Source of the DNA: Salipiger mucosus DSM 16094
GTDB taxonomy: Bacteria > Pseudomonadota > Alphaproteobacteria > Rhodobacterales > Rhodobacteraceae
DNA length: 64,000 bases
Direction of reading: 5' to 3'
NCBI RefSeq assembly: GCF_000442255.1
Contig: NZ_KE557280.1
Coordinates: 1-64,000 of the forward strand
Below the pieces are notes generated by a model that saw only the letters and a list, made by a program, of their open reading frames with translations, was not told the DNA's origin and ran no database searches. The translations under genes and the position numbers were made by a program. How positions within the stretch are numbered: position 1 is the stretch's first letter; the number at the start of each line of letters is the position of its first letter. Positions 16,635-26,013 of this stretch are shown in pieces.

Positions 16635-17456
16635 ATGCACCTGCGCCTTGCCGCCTGCCTTGCCGCCTGCCTTGCCGCCGCCACCCTGAGCGGCCCGGTC
16701 GCGGCGGACCCCACGGACGACCTGCTCGATGCGCTCGGCCTGGCCGAGATCGTGGAGATCATGCGCGAGGAGGGGATCGACTACGGCGGCGAGATGGCGG
16801 GCGACCTGATGCCCGGCAACTCGGCCTCGGGCTGGGATTCGGACGTCGAGCGAATCTACGACACCGAGGCGATGGAGGCCTCGGTGCGCGAGAATTTCCG
16901 CGCCAGCTTCGACGCGGAGCACGCGGCGCCGCTGCTGGAGTACTTCACCTCGGAGACCGGCGAGCGGGTGGTCGACCTCGAGCTCTCGGCCCGCCGGGCG
17001 ATGATCGACGACGACGTCGAGACCACCGCGCGCGAGATGTTCCGCGACCTCGACGGCACCAGCGATCCGCGGCTCGACCTGCTGCACGATTTCGTCGACG
17101 CCAACGACCTGGTGGAGGCCAATGTCACCGGCGCGATGAACGCGAGCTACCAGTTCTACATGGGCCTGGTGGATGGCGGGGCGCTGGAGATGTCCGAGAC
17201 CGAGATCCTGTCCGAAGTCTGGTCGCAGGAGGACGAGACGCGCCACGACACGCGCGAATGGCTCTATGCCTTCCTGCTGATGTCCTACCGGCCGCTCGAG
17301 GACGAAACGCTGGAGGACTATGTCGAGGTCTCGGCCACCGAGGAAGGGCAGGCGATGAACCGCGCGCTTTTTGCCGGGTTCAACGCCATGTACGACGACA
17401 TCTCCTACGCGCTCGGGCTGGCGGCCGCACAGCAGATGCGCGGGCGCGATCTCTGA
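16635..17456 (+). CDS. Secreted DUF2059-domain protein
   Basis: 273 residues with a signal peptide (HLRLAACLAACLAAATLSG, then PVAADP). The mature part is acidic and helical, with the repeated pattern of DUF2059 proteins (ENFRASFDAEHAAPLLEYFTS followed by GERVVDLELSARRAM). The role of this periplasmic family is not established. The signal peptide contains a small in-frame DNA repeat (LAAC twice), probably slippage. ATG 16635 follows GGAGATTCCCG. It stands alone between the tRNA gene and the ribosomal protein pair. Confidence 0.75.
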   Translation: MHLRLAACLAACLAAATLSGPVAADPTDDLLDALGLAEIVEIMREEGIDYGGEMAGDLMPGNSASGWDSDVERIYDTEAMEASVRENFRASFDAEHAAPLLEYFTSETGERVVDLELSARRAMIDDDVETTAREMFRDLDGTSDPRLDLLHDFVDANDLVEANVTGAMNASYQFYMGLVDGGALEMSETEILSEVWSQEDETRHDTREWLYAFLLMSYRPLEDETLEDYVEVSATEEGQAMNRALFAGFNAMYDDISYALGLAAAQQMRGRDL

Positions 17457-17665
17457 GGCGCGATTGCCCCTGGCGGGGCGCGCACAAGGCTTGACAAGCG
17501 GGGCGATCACGGGGATAAGCGCGCACTCGACCCGGGTTCGCCGAACGCCGGGACGATACCATTGACACCACAGCCCGGAAAGGGCGCGCCGTTCGAGGCG
17601 GGCGCGAGGCCCGGAAGACCCGCAAGTCGGGCGCCGAAGGACGCGGAAGACGAAGGAAGACGCAG

Positions 17666-18292
17666 ATGTTCGCGGTGATGAAAACCGGCGGCAAGCAGTA
17701 CAAGGTCCAGCCGGGCGATACGCTCCGGGTGGAGAAGCTGGCCGCAGACGCGGGTGAGACCGTGCAGTTCAACGAGATCCTCATGCTCGGCGGCGACAGC
17801 ACCGTCGTGGGCGCGCCGCTCGTGGCAGGTGCCGCGGTGCAGGCCGAGGTGATCGACCAGATCAAGGGTGACAAGGTCATCCACTTCGTCAAGCGTCGCC
17901 GCAAGCACAGCTCGCAGCGCACCAAGGGCCACCGTCAGCACCTGACGCTGCTGCGCGTGACCGAGATCCTGTCGGACGGCGGCGACAAGACCGGCGTGAA
18001 GGCCGCGATCGGCGCGGGCGCCGCGGGTCTGCCGGGCACCGGCACCGACCGCTACGCCGAGAACCGTGACGACCAGTCCGAGATGATCGCACAGGTCAGG
18101 AACGACGAGGCGAAGGCGATGTCGGCCGGCGACGACCTGACCGCAATCACCGGCGTCGGCCCCGCAGCCGCCGCCAAGCTGAACGAAGCCGGCATCACGA
18201 CCTACGCCGAGCTTGCCGCAGTGGATCCCGAGACCTTCGAGGGCACCAAGGTGAAGCCCGAGTGGGTCGAACAGGCCAAGACGCTGGCCTGA
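17666..18292 (+). CDS. rplU: 50S ribosomal protein L21 with C-terminal HhH-like extension
   Basis: 208 residues, about twice the usual L21. Residues 1-103 are L21 (FAVMKTGGKQYKVQPGD through RQHLTLLRVTEIL). A low-complexity linker of about 50 residues leads to a helix-hairpin-helix-like module, DDLTAITGVGPAAAAKLNEA and GITTYAELAAVDPE, at residues about 155-208. Such extensions are common in alphaproteobacterial L21; their role is unclear, though HhH modules usually contact nucleic acid. It heads the L21-L27 operon; rpmA begins 19 bases later. Confidence 0.95.
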   Translation: MFAVMKTGGKQYKVQPGDTLRVEKLAADAGETVQFNEILMLGGDSTVVGAPLVAGAAVQAEVIDQIKGDKVIHFVKRRRKHSSQRTKGHRQHLTLLRVTEILSDGGDKTGVKAAIGAGAAGLPGTGTDRYAENRDDQSEMIAQVRNDEAKAMSAGDDLTAITGVGPAAAAKLNEAGITTYAELAAVDPETFEGTKVKPEWVEQAKTLA

Positions 18293-18311
18293 AGGTTAAG
18301 GAGAGAGAGTT

Positions 18312-18581
18312 ATGGCACACAAGAAAGCAGGCGGTTCCTCCCGTAACGGGCGCGACTCCGCGGGTCGCCGCCTTGGCGTGAAGCTCTACGGCGGCCAGTC
18401 GGCCATCCCGGGCAACATCATCATCCGTCAGCGCGGCACCAAGTTCTGGCCGGGCGAAGGCGTCGGCATGGGCAAGGATCACACGATCTTCGCGACCGAA
18501 GAAGGCGCCGTGAGCTTCCACAAGGGGCTCAAGGGACGCACCTTCGTATCCGTGCTTCCCGTGGCGGAAGCCGCCGAGTAA
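18312..18581 (+). CDS. rpmA: 50S ribosomal protein L27
   Basis: 89 residues, full length, beginning [23 protein letters not shown], the basic N-terminus that reaches the peptidyl transferase centre. There is no cleavable N-terminal extension of the Firmicute type. A GGAGAGAG ribosome-binding site precedes it, and the hairpin at 18606 closes the operon. Confidence 0.97.
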   Translation: MAHKKAGGSSRNGRDSAGRRLGVKLYGGQSAIPGNIIIRQRGTKFWPGEGVGMGKDHTIFATEEGAVSFHKGLKGRTFVSVLPVAEAAE

Positions 18582-18605
18582 GCCGATCTCGCAAACAGAC
18601 ATCTG

Positions 18606-18640
18606 AGGGGGATCGGCGGACCGCCGGTCCCCCTCGGTTT
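18606..18640 (+). terminator. Intrinsic terminator after rpmA
   Basis: A GC-rich inverted repeat (GGGGGATCGGCGG and CCGCCGGTCCCCC) followed by TCGGTTTT, 25 bases after the rpmA stop. The position and form fit the end of the L21-L27 transcript. Confidence 0.7.
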
Positions 18641-18746
18641 TCGGGGCCTGGCGGTCCTGATCCGCGGGGCGGGCGGCCCACCCGGCCGTCCCGCATCCCC
18701 CGGCGCGCGTGCTCCGGGGTCTCAGGTGCATAGGAGGAGAGTGCAC

Positions 18747-19295
18747 ATGAGCGTCGACCAGATCGATACCACCAACGCGCAACCCGTGATCGAGGCGGGG
18801 CGCTTTGTGCTGCGCCCGGTGCGCCGCTCGGACGCCGGGCTGATCTCGCACTACACCGCCGACGAGCGGCTGGCGCGGATGACCACTTCGATTCCCCATC
18901 CCCTGCCGCCCGGGTCGACCGAGGCCTTCATCGCGCGCGCCATCGCGGCCGACCGGGTCGAGGATATCTGGGCGATGGATGCCACGGGCCACAACGGCGA
19001 CGAGCTGATGGGGGTGATCTCGCTCGAGCAGGTCGACGACGGCCGGGTGGAAATCGGCTACTGGGTGGCGCCGCCGTTCTGGAACACCGGCCATGCCTCC
19101 GAGGCGGTCGGCGCGCTGGTGGAGGCCAACCCGACGGGGGCCGAGACCATGTTCGCGAGCGTCTTCCAGGACAACCCGGCCTCGGCCAGGGTTCTTGTGA
19201 ACCAAGGGTTCGAATACATCGGCGATGCCGAGGCCTTTTCGGTCGCGCGCAACGCCACCGTGCCGACCTGGACCTACCTGCGGCGGATGCGCTGA
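18747..19295 (+). CDS. GNAT-family N-acetyltransferase
   Basis: 182 residues of the RimJ/RimL-like acetyltransferase type: it begins near FVLRPVRRSDAGLISHY and has ISLEQVDDGRVEIGYWVAPPFWNTGHASEAVGAL, the acetyl-CoA-binding region, and DNPASARVLVNQGFEYIGD near the end. The acceptor is not predictable. ATG 18747 follows TAGGAGGAGAG; a GTG at 18726 is a weaker choice. Many Rhodobacteraceae carry an acetyltransferase after the L21-L27 pair, which suggests ribosomal protein modification, but that is inference. Confidence 0.8.
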   Translation: MSVDQIDTTNAQPVIEAGRFVLRPVRRSDAGLISHYTADERLARMTTSIPHPLPPGSTEAFIARAIAADRVEDIWAMDATGHNGDELMGVISLEQVDDGRVEIGYWVAPPFWNTGHASEAVGALVEANPTGAETMFASVFQDNPASARVLVNQGFEYIGDAEAFSVARNATVPTWTYLRRMR

Positions 19296-19303
19296 GGCGC
19301 GCT

Positions 19304-19340
19304 CTGTGCGCTGACGGCGTCCGGCCTGTGCGCTGACGGC
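19304..19340. repeat. Two 15-bp direct repeats, 22-bp period
   Basis: CTGTGCGCTGACGGC occurs at 19304-19318 and again at 19326-19340, between the acetyltransferase stop and the MFS gene. The period is close to two helical turns. It may be a regulator site or a small duplication. Confidence 0.6.
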
Positions 19341-19364
19341 CTTTGATTGGCCACCGGATCGGTT

Positions 19365-19400
19365 ATGTCCTGACAATTAGAACACGAACTGTCAGGACAT
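19365..19400. promoter_or_regulatory. Perfect 11-bp inverted repeat covering the MFS ribosome-binding site
   Basis: ATGTCCTGACA (19365-19375) and TGTCAGGACAT (19390-19400) are exact inverse copies separated by an AT-rich 14 bases. The right arm ends 3 bases before the ATG at 19404 and contains the AGGA of the ribosome-binding site. It can work as an operator for a dimeric repressor or as an mRNA hairpin that hides the ribosome-binding site. Confidence 0.65.
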
Positions 19401-19403
19401 TCG

Positions 19404-20615
19404 ATGCTGAGTTTTTTCCGCGACCGCCGCGCGGTGGCGCTGCTCATGGCAGCGTCCCTTACCGTGCTTTCGAACATGATCATCAGCCCGGCGCTGCCCG
19501 GTCTGCAGGCCAGCTTCGAGGGCACGGACAATGCCGAGCTTCTGACGCGGATGCTGGTCACCGCGCCGTCGCTGCTCGTGGCGATCTGCGCGCCCTTCGC
19601 GGGCATGAGCGCCGACCGCTTCGGGCGAAGGCGCCAGCTGCTGGCCGGCGCGCTGCTGTTCTCGATCGCGGGCTGCGCCGGGGCGGTGCTGCCCAGCCTC
19701 GAGCTGATCCTGGCAAGCCGGCTGCTGCTGGGCCTTGCCGTCGCGCTGGTGATGACCAGCCAGGCGGCGCTGATCGGCGACTACTTCTCGGGCGAGAGCA
19801 GGGGCCGCTTCATGGGGCTGCAGATCGCGGCGGTGAACTTCAGCGGTTTCGCCTTCGTGGGGCTGGCGGGCTGGCTGGCGGGGATCTCGCCGCGGCTGCC
19901 CTTCGGGATCTATGGGCTTGGGGCGCTGATCCTGCCGTTCCTGGTCATCGCCATCGTCGAGCCGCTGCGCGGGGCGCGCGCGGGGACCGCGTCGCCCGAG
20001 GCGCACCAGGCGCAGATCACCAGCGGGACCGATGGCGAATCCGACTGGGTCCTGACGCTGTCGGTCGTGGTGGTGCTTTCGGCGCTGAGCTTCGTGCTGT
20101 TCTACATGATCCCGACGCAGATGCCCTTCTACCTCGCCGAGCTGGGCCATTCCGAGCCCTCGGCCCCGGCGCAGGTGCTGGCCATGGTGACGCTGGCCGG
20201 CGGCGCCGCGGCGCTGGTCTTTGGCCCGGTGCGCGCGCGGCTGGGGCGCGGCATGACCCCGGCGCTGGGATATCTCTTGATGGCCGCGGGCTTTGCGGTG
20301 CTGGACTGGGCGCACGACATGACCTTCATCAGCATCGCGGCGATGCTGGTGGGCGGGGGATTCGGCTTCACCATGCCGACCTTCTTCTCGCTGGCGCTGG
20401 ACGTCGCGCCGGCGGCGCGGCGCGGGCTGGCCTCCGGGGCGATCACCACGAGCATCTTCGTGGGGCAGTTCATCTCGCCCTTCTACAGCACGCCGCTGAT
20501 CTCGGCCGTGGGCTACGAGGCGAGCTTTGCCGTCGGCGCGGTGATCCTGGTCATCATGGCCGTGGTGGTGATGCTGAAGTTCCACCGCCGCGGCGGGGCG
20601 CCCGTGCTGGCCTGA
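19404..20615 (+). CDS. MFS transporter, drug-exporter type
   Basis: 403 residues with about twelve membrane segments. The loop 2-3 signature of the major facilitator superfamily is present as GMSADRFGRRRQL, and RLLLGLAVALVMTSQAALIGDYF resembles motif C-like stretches of exporters. Topology and length fit a 12-segment proton antiporter. The substrate is unknown. Its start region lies inside a perfect inverted repeat, so expression is probably tightly controlled. A bidirectional terminator follows. Confidence 0.85.
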   Translation: MLSFFRDRRAVALLMAASLTVLSNMIISPALPGLQASFEGTDNAELLTRMLVTAPSLLVAICAPFAGMSADRFGRRRQLLAGALLFSIAGCAGAVLPSLELILASRLLLGLAVALVMTSQAALIGDYFSGESRGRFMGLQIAAVNFSGFAFVGLAGWLAGISPRLPFGIYGLGALILPFLVIAIVEPLRGARAGTASPEAHQAQITSGTDGESDWVLTLSVVVVLSALSFVLFYMIPTQMPFYLAELGHSEPSAPAQVLAMVTLAGGAAALVFGPVRARLGRGMTPALGYLLMAAGFAVLDWAHDMTFISIAAMLVGGGFGFTMPTFFSLALDVAPAARRGLASGAITTSIFVGQFISPFYSTPLISAVGYEASFAVGAVILVIMAVVVMLKFHRRGGAPVLA

Positions 20616-20639
20616 GGGCCGGCCGGGCAGGGCCCACAC

Positions 20640-20669
20640 GAAAAAGGCGCCCCGCGGGGCGCCTTTTCC
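20640..20669. terminator. Bidirectional terminator
   Basis: AAAAAGGCGCCCC and GGGGCGCCTTTT form a strong stem with A and T runs on the two sides. It lies between the convergent MFS and DUF882 genes and can serve both. Confidence 0.85.
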
Positions 20670-20701
20670 GATTCTCACTGTCCTGTAACGTCGGGCGCTG
20701 T

Positions 20702-21271
20702 TCAGCTGCCCCAGCTGCGGACCGGGCCGCAGTCCATGTGCACGAAGTCCGAGCCCGAGTAGCGGCCGACGCCGCCGGCGCGGCAGGCCTGGGCCGCGCG
20801 CGCCATCTGGTTGACCGAGCGCGAGCCGAGGTGCAGGTCGGCCGCCTCGCCGCGCAGGTGGCGCGAGTTCTTGGCCACGCCCGACGAGCGGCGACGCAGC
20901 ATCGCGTTGGTCTTGGGGCTGCGGTAGCCCGAGATCAGCATGTAGGGTTCGCTGACGTCGAGAAGATTGTGCGCGGCGGTCATGATGTCGATCGTGCGCG
21001 CATCGATGTTCTTGACGTCATCGGTGCGCCAGTCGCGCATGAAGTAGTTGATTTCATTGAGGGCGTCGGTGATGTACTGCCCCTCGACCCAGTAGATCAT
21101 GTCGAGTTTTTCGCCCGTGCGGGCCGAGTACATCTTGATCCGGCGAATATCTCCGCCTCCGCGAAGGAACCCTGCAGCATTTGCGTACGTTGGTGCTGCG
21201 GAAACCATGGTGGCGGCGAACGCGCCAAGAAGTCCGCGGCGCGTGAGGCCGCTTGCCGAGTTTTCAGTCAT
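20702..21271 (-). CDS. Tat-exported DUF882 (YcbK-type) murein peptidase
   Basis: 189 residues. The N-terminus has a twin-arginine signal (LTRRGLLGAFAATMVSAA). The mature part matches the DUF882/M15-like family: SGYRSPKTNAMLRRRSSGVAKNS, then HLRGEAADLHL with metal-binding His and Asp, and GGVGRYSGSDFVHMDCG with the second His. These are zinc-dependent murein peptidases or binding proteins in the periplasm. It is divergent from the L,D-transpeptidase gene, and the same pairing (YcbK next to YcbB) occurs in E. coli, so a joint role in peptidoglycan cross-link remodelling is likely. Confidence 0.88.
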   Translation of the reverse strand: MTENSASGLTRRGLLGAFAATMVSAAPTYANAAGFLRGGGDIRRIKMYSARTGEKLDMIYWVEGQYITDALNEINYFMRDWRTDDVKNIDARTIDIMTAAHNLLDVSEPYMLISGYRSPKTNAMLRRRSSGVAKNSRHLRGEAADLHLGSRSVNQMARAAQACRAGGVGRYSGSDFVHMDCGPVRSWGS

Positions 21272-21605
21272 ATCGAGCGCCTGTCCCGTATAGTCGCTTT
21301 ACCTGTTCACCCGCCTCGTTGGGCGGGCCTGCCATCTCTCCCCAGATGCAGGTAGTGTATGCCATACCTTGTGGATCGTCGGAAGGCGCAGATGATGAGA
21401 ATCCAAACTATCAAGAGTTTTCGGCAAGTTTCTGCGCAAACCGCGGGAAGCGTGGCACGATTGCGTCCGCAGGGCGTTGTGCGATGCACGCATGCCGCAC
21501 AGTGATCTCCGATCCGCCTCTGGCGCAAAAGTGAGTAGACAGTTCAGAGGCTTGGTCGGATCATTTCACGAATACCGGACCCGTTTTGACAAGAGTTTGA
21601 CCGCG
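21272..21605. other. Divergent promoter region of two cell-wall genes
   Basis: 334 bases between the divergent DUF882 and L,D-transpeptidase genes. It contains a CCCGCC/GGCGGG hairpin at about 21308-21324 and, at 21585-21600, GTTTTGACAAGAGTTTGA just before the transpeptidase ATG. Short frames here show no sign of being genes. Confidence 0.4.
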
Positions 21606-23231
21606 ATGAGAATTATGCCGACCCCGCGTCCCCTCCGCCTTGCCATGACCGCGCTCGGTGCCGCCTGCTTCCTGAGCCTGACGGCGCCGCTGCCAGCGGG
21701 CGCCCAGGGGCTGGGGCTGACCGCCTACAAGCAGGCGGTGGCGGAGACCCTCGACGACGACAGCATCGCGAGCTTCTACCGGGGACGTGACTTCGCGCCG
21801 CTCTGGACCGGGCCCGATGCCGCCTCGACCGCCCGGCGCGCGGCGCTGATCGAGGCGCTGCAGAAGGCGCCGCTGCACGGCCTGCCGGCGCGGCGCTACG
21901 ACGTGCCGGGACTGATGCGCGCCATGCAGCGGGTGGAAGGCGAACGCGCGCGCGGCGAGCTGGAGGTGCGGCTGAGCCGGGCCTTCATCGATTTCGCGAA
22001 TGACCTGCAGAGCGGGGCGCTGGAGCCCCGGCGCGTGGATTCGGGCATCAAGCGCGAGGCGCCGCGTCGCGACAGCGAGACGCTGCTGCGCATGCTGGCG
22101 GGCGGCGACGCCCGCGCGGCGATGCAGCAGCTTGCACCGCGCACGCCGGAATACGCGCGACTGATGCGTGCCAAGCTGATGCTGGAGCGCGACGTGGCCC
22201 GTGGCGGCTGGGGCGAGCCCATCCGCACCGGCGCGATCGAACCCGGCGAGAGCGGTGACGCGGTGGTGCGCCTGCGCGACCGGCTGATCGCGATGCACTA
22301 CCTCAAGCCCACGCTTTCGGCGAGTTACGACGAACCGATGCAGGATGCCGTGGCGACCTTCCAGGAGGACCACGGCCTCAAGGTCGATGGGGTCGCGGGC
22401 TCCTCGACCCTGAGCGCGATCAACGTCTCGGCGCGGGACCGACTGAAATCGGTCATCGTGGCGATGGAGCGCGAGCGCTGGATGAACCTGCCCGACGGGC
22501 TGGGCAAGCGCCACATCAAGGTCAACCTGACCGACTTCCACGCGCAGATCATCGACGACGGCAAGGTGACCTTCCGCACGCGGTCGGTCGTGGGGCACCA
22601 AGACCCGGACCGGCGCACGCCCGAGTTCTCGGACGAGATGGACCACATGGTCATCAATCCGTCGTGGTACGTGCCGCGCTCGATCGTGGTGAACGAGTAC
22701 CTGCCGCTGCTGCGCCGCAACCCCGGCGCGGTGAGCCATCTTCTGATCACCGACAGCCAGGGGCGTCGGGTGAACCGGGCGCGGGGCTTCTCGCAGTACT
22801 CGGCCTCGAGCTTTCCGTTCTCGATGCGCCAGCCGCCGGGGCCGAAGAACGCGCTCGGGCAGGTGAAGTTCATGTTCCCGAACAAGTACAACATCTACCT
22901 GCACGACACGCCCTCGAAGCATCTCTTCGACCGTCAGCAGCGAACTTACAGCCACGGCTGCGTGCGGCTGAGCGACCCCAAGGACTTCGCCTACGCGCTG
23001 CTTGCGCGGCAGACGGACGATCCGCAGGGTTTCTTCCAGTCGCGCCTGCGCACCGGGTCGGAAAGCCGGGTGAACCTGGACAAGCCGGTGCCGGTGCACC
23101 TGATCTACCGCACGGCCTACACCACGCCCAAGGGGCAGGTGCAGTTCCGTGACGACATCTACGGCCGCGACGCGCGCATTTGGAATGCGCTCGAGGCGGC
23201 GGGGGTGGCGCTCCTGCCTGTGCAGAGTTAA
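21606..23231 (+). CDS. L,D-transpeptidase (YcbB-like)
   Basis: 541 residues with a signal peptide ending near GAQG. A helical N-terminal region (about 40-200) carries the [15 protein letters not shown] motif typical of YcbB-type enzymes. A peptidoglycan-binding domain follows ([14 protein letters not shown] to [14 protein letters not shown]), then a YkuD catalytic domain with [10 protein letters not shown], the nucleophile being Cys452. It would form 3-3 cross-links in peptidoglycan. The ATG at 21606 opens directly on the signal peptide. It is divergent from the DUF882 gene and 29 bases upstream of lpxD. Confidence 0.9.
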   Translation: MRIMPTPRPLRLAMTALGAACFLSLTAPLPAGAQGLGLTAYKQAVAETLDDDSIASFYRGRDFAPLWTGPDAASTARRAALIEALQKAPLHGLPARRYDVPGLMRAMQRVEGERARGELEVRLSRAFIDFANDLQSGALEPRRVDSGIKREAPRRDSETLLRMLAGGDARAAMQQLAPRTPEYARLMRAKLMLERDVARGGWGEPIRTGAIEPGESGDAVVRLRDRLIAMHYLKPTLSASYDEPMQDAVATFQEDHGLKVDGVAGSSTLSAINVSARDRLKSVIVAMERERWMNLPDGLGKRHIKVNLTDFHAQIIDDGKVTFRTRSVVGHQDPDRRTPEFSDEMDHMVINPSWYVPRSIVVNEYLPLLRRNPGAVSHLLITDSQGRRVNRARGFSQYSASSFPFSMRQPPGPKNALGQVKFMFPNKYNIYLHDTPSKHLFDRQQRTYSHGCVRLSDPKDFAYALLARQTDDPQGFFQSRLRTGSESRVNLDKPVPVHLIYRTAYTTPKGQVQFRDDIYGRDARIWNALEAAGVALLPVQS

Positions 23232-23260
23232 GCCTTCGGGGAGCGATCCCGGAGGTTTCC

Positions 23261-24352
23261 ATGTCCCATACCATCGCAGAGATCGCCGCCGCGCTCGGGC
23301 TCGAGGCGGCCGGCGACAGCGGTCTGCGCGTCACCGGCGTGGCCGAGCCCGCGATGGCGGGGCCGGACGAGCTGGCCATGGCGATGAAGCCCGAGTTCGC
23401 GGCGCAGCTGGGCGAGGGCCGGGCGCGCGCGGCGATGCTCTGGAGCGGCGCCGACTGGCGGGAGATGGGGCTGGAGGCGGCGCTGCTGGCGCCGCGTCCG
23501 CGCTACGCCATGGCGGGCCTTTCGGCGATGATGGACCCGGGGCAGGGGCATGCGCCGGGCATCCACCCCTCGGCGGTGATCGACCCCTCGGCCGAGCTGG
23601 GCGAGGGCGTGAGCGTCGGGCCGCTGGCGGTCATCGGCCCCGAGGCGCTCATCGGCGCGGGCTCGGTCATCGGGCCGCAGTGCCACGTCGGCTGGCAGGC
23701 CGAGCTGGGCGCGGGCGCGCTGCTGCAGGCGGGCGTGCGGATCGGCGCGCGGGTGCGCATCGGCGCGCGCTTCATCGCGCAGCCGGGTGCGGTGGTTGGC
23801 GGCGACGGCTTTTCCTTCGTCACGCCGGAACCCTCGGGCGCCGAGCGGGCGCGCGGCTCGCTGGGACAGGAAGGCACCGAGAGCGAACAGGCCTGGGCGC
23901 GCATTCACTCGCTGGGCGCGGTGACGCTGGGCGACGACGTCGAGATCGGGGCCAACTCCTGCATCGACCGCGGGACGGTGCGCGACACGGCGATCGGCGA
24001 CGGCACCAAGCTCGACAACCTCGTGCAGGTCGGCCACAACGTGGTCGTGGGCCGCAACTGCCTGCTCTGCGCGCAGGTGGGTATCGCGGGCTCGACCCGG
24101 GTGGGCGACAACGTGGTGATGGGCGGCCAGTCCGGCGTCTCGGACAACCTTTTCGTCGGCGACAACGTGGTTCTGGGCGGCGCCTCGGTCGTGCTGTCGA
24201 ACGTGCCGGCGGGGCGCATGATGCTGGGCTACCCGGCCGTGAAGATGGACAGCCACGTGGAAACCTACAAGGCGATGCGCCGCCTTCCGCGCCTGCTCCG
24301 TGATGTCGCGGCTCTCAAGAAAGCGGTTTCCAAGCTGGGCGGGAATGAGTAG
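23261..24352 (+). CDS. lpxD: UDP-3-O-acylglucosamine N-acyltransferase
   Basis: 363 residues, full length for LpxD. It has an N-terminal uridine-binding-like domain ([18 protein letters not shown]) and a left-handed beta helix built of hexapeptide repeats ([20 protein letters not shown] onward). The LpxD-type stretch [11 protein letters not shown] and the catalytic-His-type stretch [14 protein letters not shown] are present. The enzyme adds the second hydroxyacyl chain in lipid A synthesis. It is followed within 42 bases by a dedicated ACP and ketoacyl synthase, not by the usual fabZ-lpxA, which suggests special acyl-chain supply. Confidence 0.93.
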   Translation: MSHTIAEIAAALGLEAAGDSGLRVTGVAEPAMAGPDELAMAMKPEFAAQLGEGRARAAMLWSGADWREMGLEAALLAPRPRYAMAGLSAMMDPGQGHAPGIHPSAVIDPSAELGEGVSVGPLAVIGPEALIGAGSVIGPQCHVGWQAELGAGALLQAGVRIGARVRIGARFIAQPGAVVGGDGFSFVTPEPSGAERARGSLGQEGTESEQAWARIHSLGAVTLGDDVEIGANSCIDRGTVRDTAIGDGTKLDNLVQVGHNVVVGRNCLLCAQVGIAGSTRVGDNVVMGGQSGVSDNLFVGDNVVLGGASVVLSNVPAGRMMLGYPAVKMDSHVETYKAMRRLPRLLRDVAALKKAVSKLGGNE

Positions 24353-24394
24353 ATCGGCGGCATCATCCGTGCGACGAAGAGGGAGCGCCGCGCC

Positions 24395-24655
24395 ATGAGT
24401 GTCAAGGACAGGGTCATCGCGATCATCGCGGAACAGGCCGTGCTGGAGCCGTCCGACGTGACGATGGACAGCACCCTCGAGGACCTGGGGATCGACAGCC
24501 TCGGTCTCGTGGAGAGCATCTTCGCCATCGAGGAAGAATTCGACATCTCGGTTCCCTTCAACGCCAACGAGCCCGAGCAGAGCGATTTCGACATCTCGTC
24601 GGTCGCCAGCATCGTGGCCGGCATCGAGAAGCTGATCTCCGAGCAGGCGTCGTGA
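24395..24655 (+). CDS. Acyl carrier protein, specialised
   Basis: 86 residues with the phosphopantetheine site LGIDSLGLVE (Ser35). It differs from housekeeping ACP, which would have DSLDTVE, and its acidic helix II is altered. It carries acyl chains for the ketoacyl synthase encoded next, with which it overlaps by GTGA. The neighbouring lpxD suggests a long or modified hydroxyacyl chain for lipid A, comparable in idea to rhizobial AcpXL but not demonstrated. Confidence 0.88.
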   Translation: MSVKDRVIAIIAEQAVLEPSDVTMDSTLEDLGIDSLGLVESIFAIEEEFDISVPFNANEPEQSDFDISSVASIVAGIEKLISEQAS

Positions 24656-25863
24656 AACGGGTCGTCATCACCGGCGCGGGAACCATCAACGCGTTGGGAC
24701 GGGGCGTTCCGGACACGCTCGAGGCCATGCGCGAGGGGCGCTGCGGCATCGGCGAGCTGGAATTCCGCGACGTCGAGCGCCTGGCGATCCGCATCGGCGG
24801 GCAGATCAAGGGCTACGTCCCCGAAGATACCTTCAACCGCCAGCAGCTCGCGCTATACGACCGCTTCACCCAGTTCGCGCTGATTTCGGCCCGCGAGGCC
24901 ATCGGCCAGTCGGGCCTGAGCTTCAGCAACGGGCTGGCGGAGCGCACCGGCGTGGTCTTCGGCACCTCCGGCGGCGGTCTGAACACGCAGGACGAAAATT
25001 ACCGTTCGGTCTACGAGGAGGGGAAGAACCGCGTTCATCCCTTCGTGGTGCCGAAGCTGATGAACAACGCGGCCGCGAGCCATGTCAGCATGGAGTTCGA
25101 CCTCAAGGGCCCGACCTTCACGGTGGCGACGGCCTGTGCCAGCTCGAACCACGCCATGGGGCTCGCCTTCCAGATGGTGCGCTCGGGGGCCTGCCCGGCG
25201 ATGATCACCGGCGGCACCGAGTCGATGCTGTGCTTCGGCGGGGTGAAGGCCTGGGAAGGCCTGCGCGTCATGTCGCGCGATGCCTGCCGGCCGTTCTCGG
25301 CCAATCGCAACGGCATGGTGCAGGGCGAGGGCGCCGGCGTTTTCGTCTTCGAGGACTACGACTACGCCCGCGCGCGCGGGGCCGAGATCCTGGCCGAGGT
25401 GGTGGGCTTTGCCATGACCTCGGACGCGTCGGACATCGTCATGCCCTCGAAGCAGGGCGCGGCCCGGGCGATCACCGGCGCGCTGGCCGACGCCGGGATC
25501 GACGCGGGCGAGGTGGGCTACATCAACGCGCACGGCACCGGCACGGCGGCCAACGACAAGACGGAATGCGCCGCCGTGGCCGACGCCATGGGCCAGCAGG
25601 CGGACCGGCTGATGATCTCCTCGACCAAGGCGATGCACGGCCACTGCATCGGCGGCACCGGCGCGGTCGAGCTGCTGGCCTGCATCATGGCGCTGCGCGA
25701 CGGCATCGTGGCGCCGACCATCGGCTACGAGGAACCCGACGCGGAATGCGCGCTGGACGTGGTCCCCAACGAGGCGCGCGAGGCCGAGGTGGGCGTCGCG
25801 CTGTCGAACGCCTTCGCCTTCGGCGGGCTGAACGCCGTGCTGGCCCTGCGCAAGGCTGGATGA
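24652..25863 (+). CDS. Beta-ketoacyl-ACP synthase, KAS II (FabF) type
   Basis: 403 residues with the catalytic triad of condensing enzymes: Cys162 in ATACASSNHAMG, His in NAHGTGT, and His in KAMHGHCIGGTGAVE. The GTG start overlaps the ACP stop (GTGA), so the two are coupled. It is a second FabF-like enzyme rather than the housekeeping one, which normally accompanies acpP and fabG. It is likely to extend the chain carried by the adjacent ACP. Confidence 0.9.
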   Translation: MKRVVITGAGTINALGRGVPDTLEAMREGRCGIGELEFRDVERLAIRIGGQIKGYVPEDTFNRQQLALYDRFTQFALISAREAIGQSGLSFSNGLAERTGVVFGTSGGGLNTQDENYRSVYEEGKNRVHPFVVPKLMNNAAASHVSMEFDLKGPTFTVATACASSNHAMGLAFQMVRSGACPAMITGGTESMLCFGGVKAWEGLRVMSRDACRPFSANRNGMVQGEGAGVFVFEDYDYARARGAEILAEVVGFAMTSDASDIVMPSKQGAARAITGALADAGIDAGEVGYINAHGTGTAANDKTECAAVADAMGQQADRLMISSTKAMHGHCIGGTGAVELLACIMALRDGIVAPTIGYEEPDAECALDVVPNEAREAEVGVALSNAFAFGGLNAVLALRKAG

Positions 25864-26013
25864 CGGACGTCGCGGTCGCTGCCGCGCGGACCCGCGAGAG
25901 TGTTTCCCCGTTGCAAGGGCGACGAAGGTCTTCCCCGGCCGGGGCTGTTTGACGTTGAGTTCCGGGCCTTGCCCTGCAAACTCGGCCGCGAGGCAGACGG
26001 AGGGTGATCCTGC

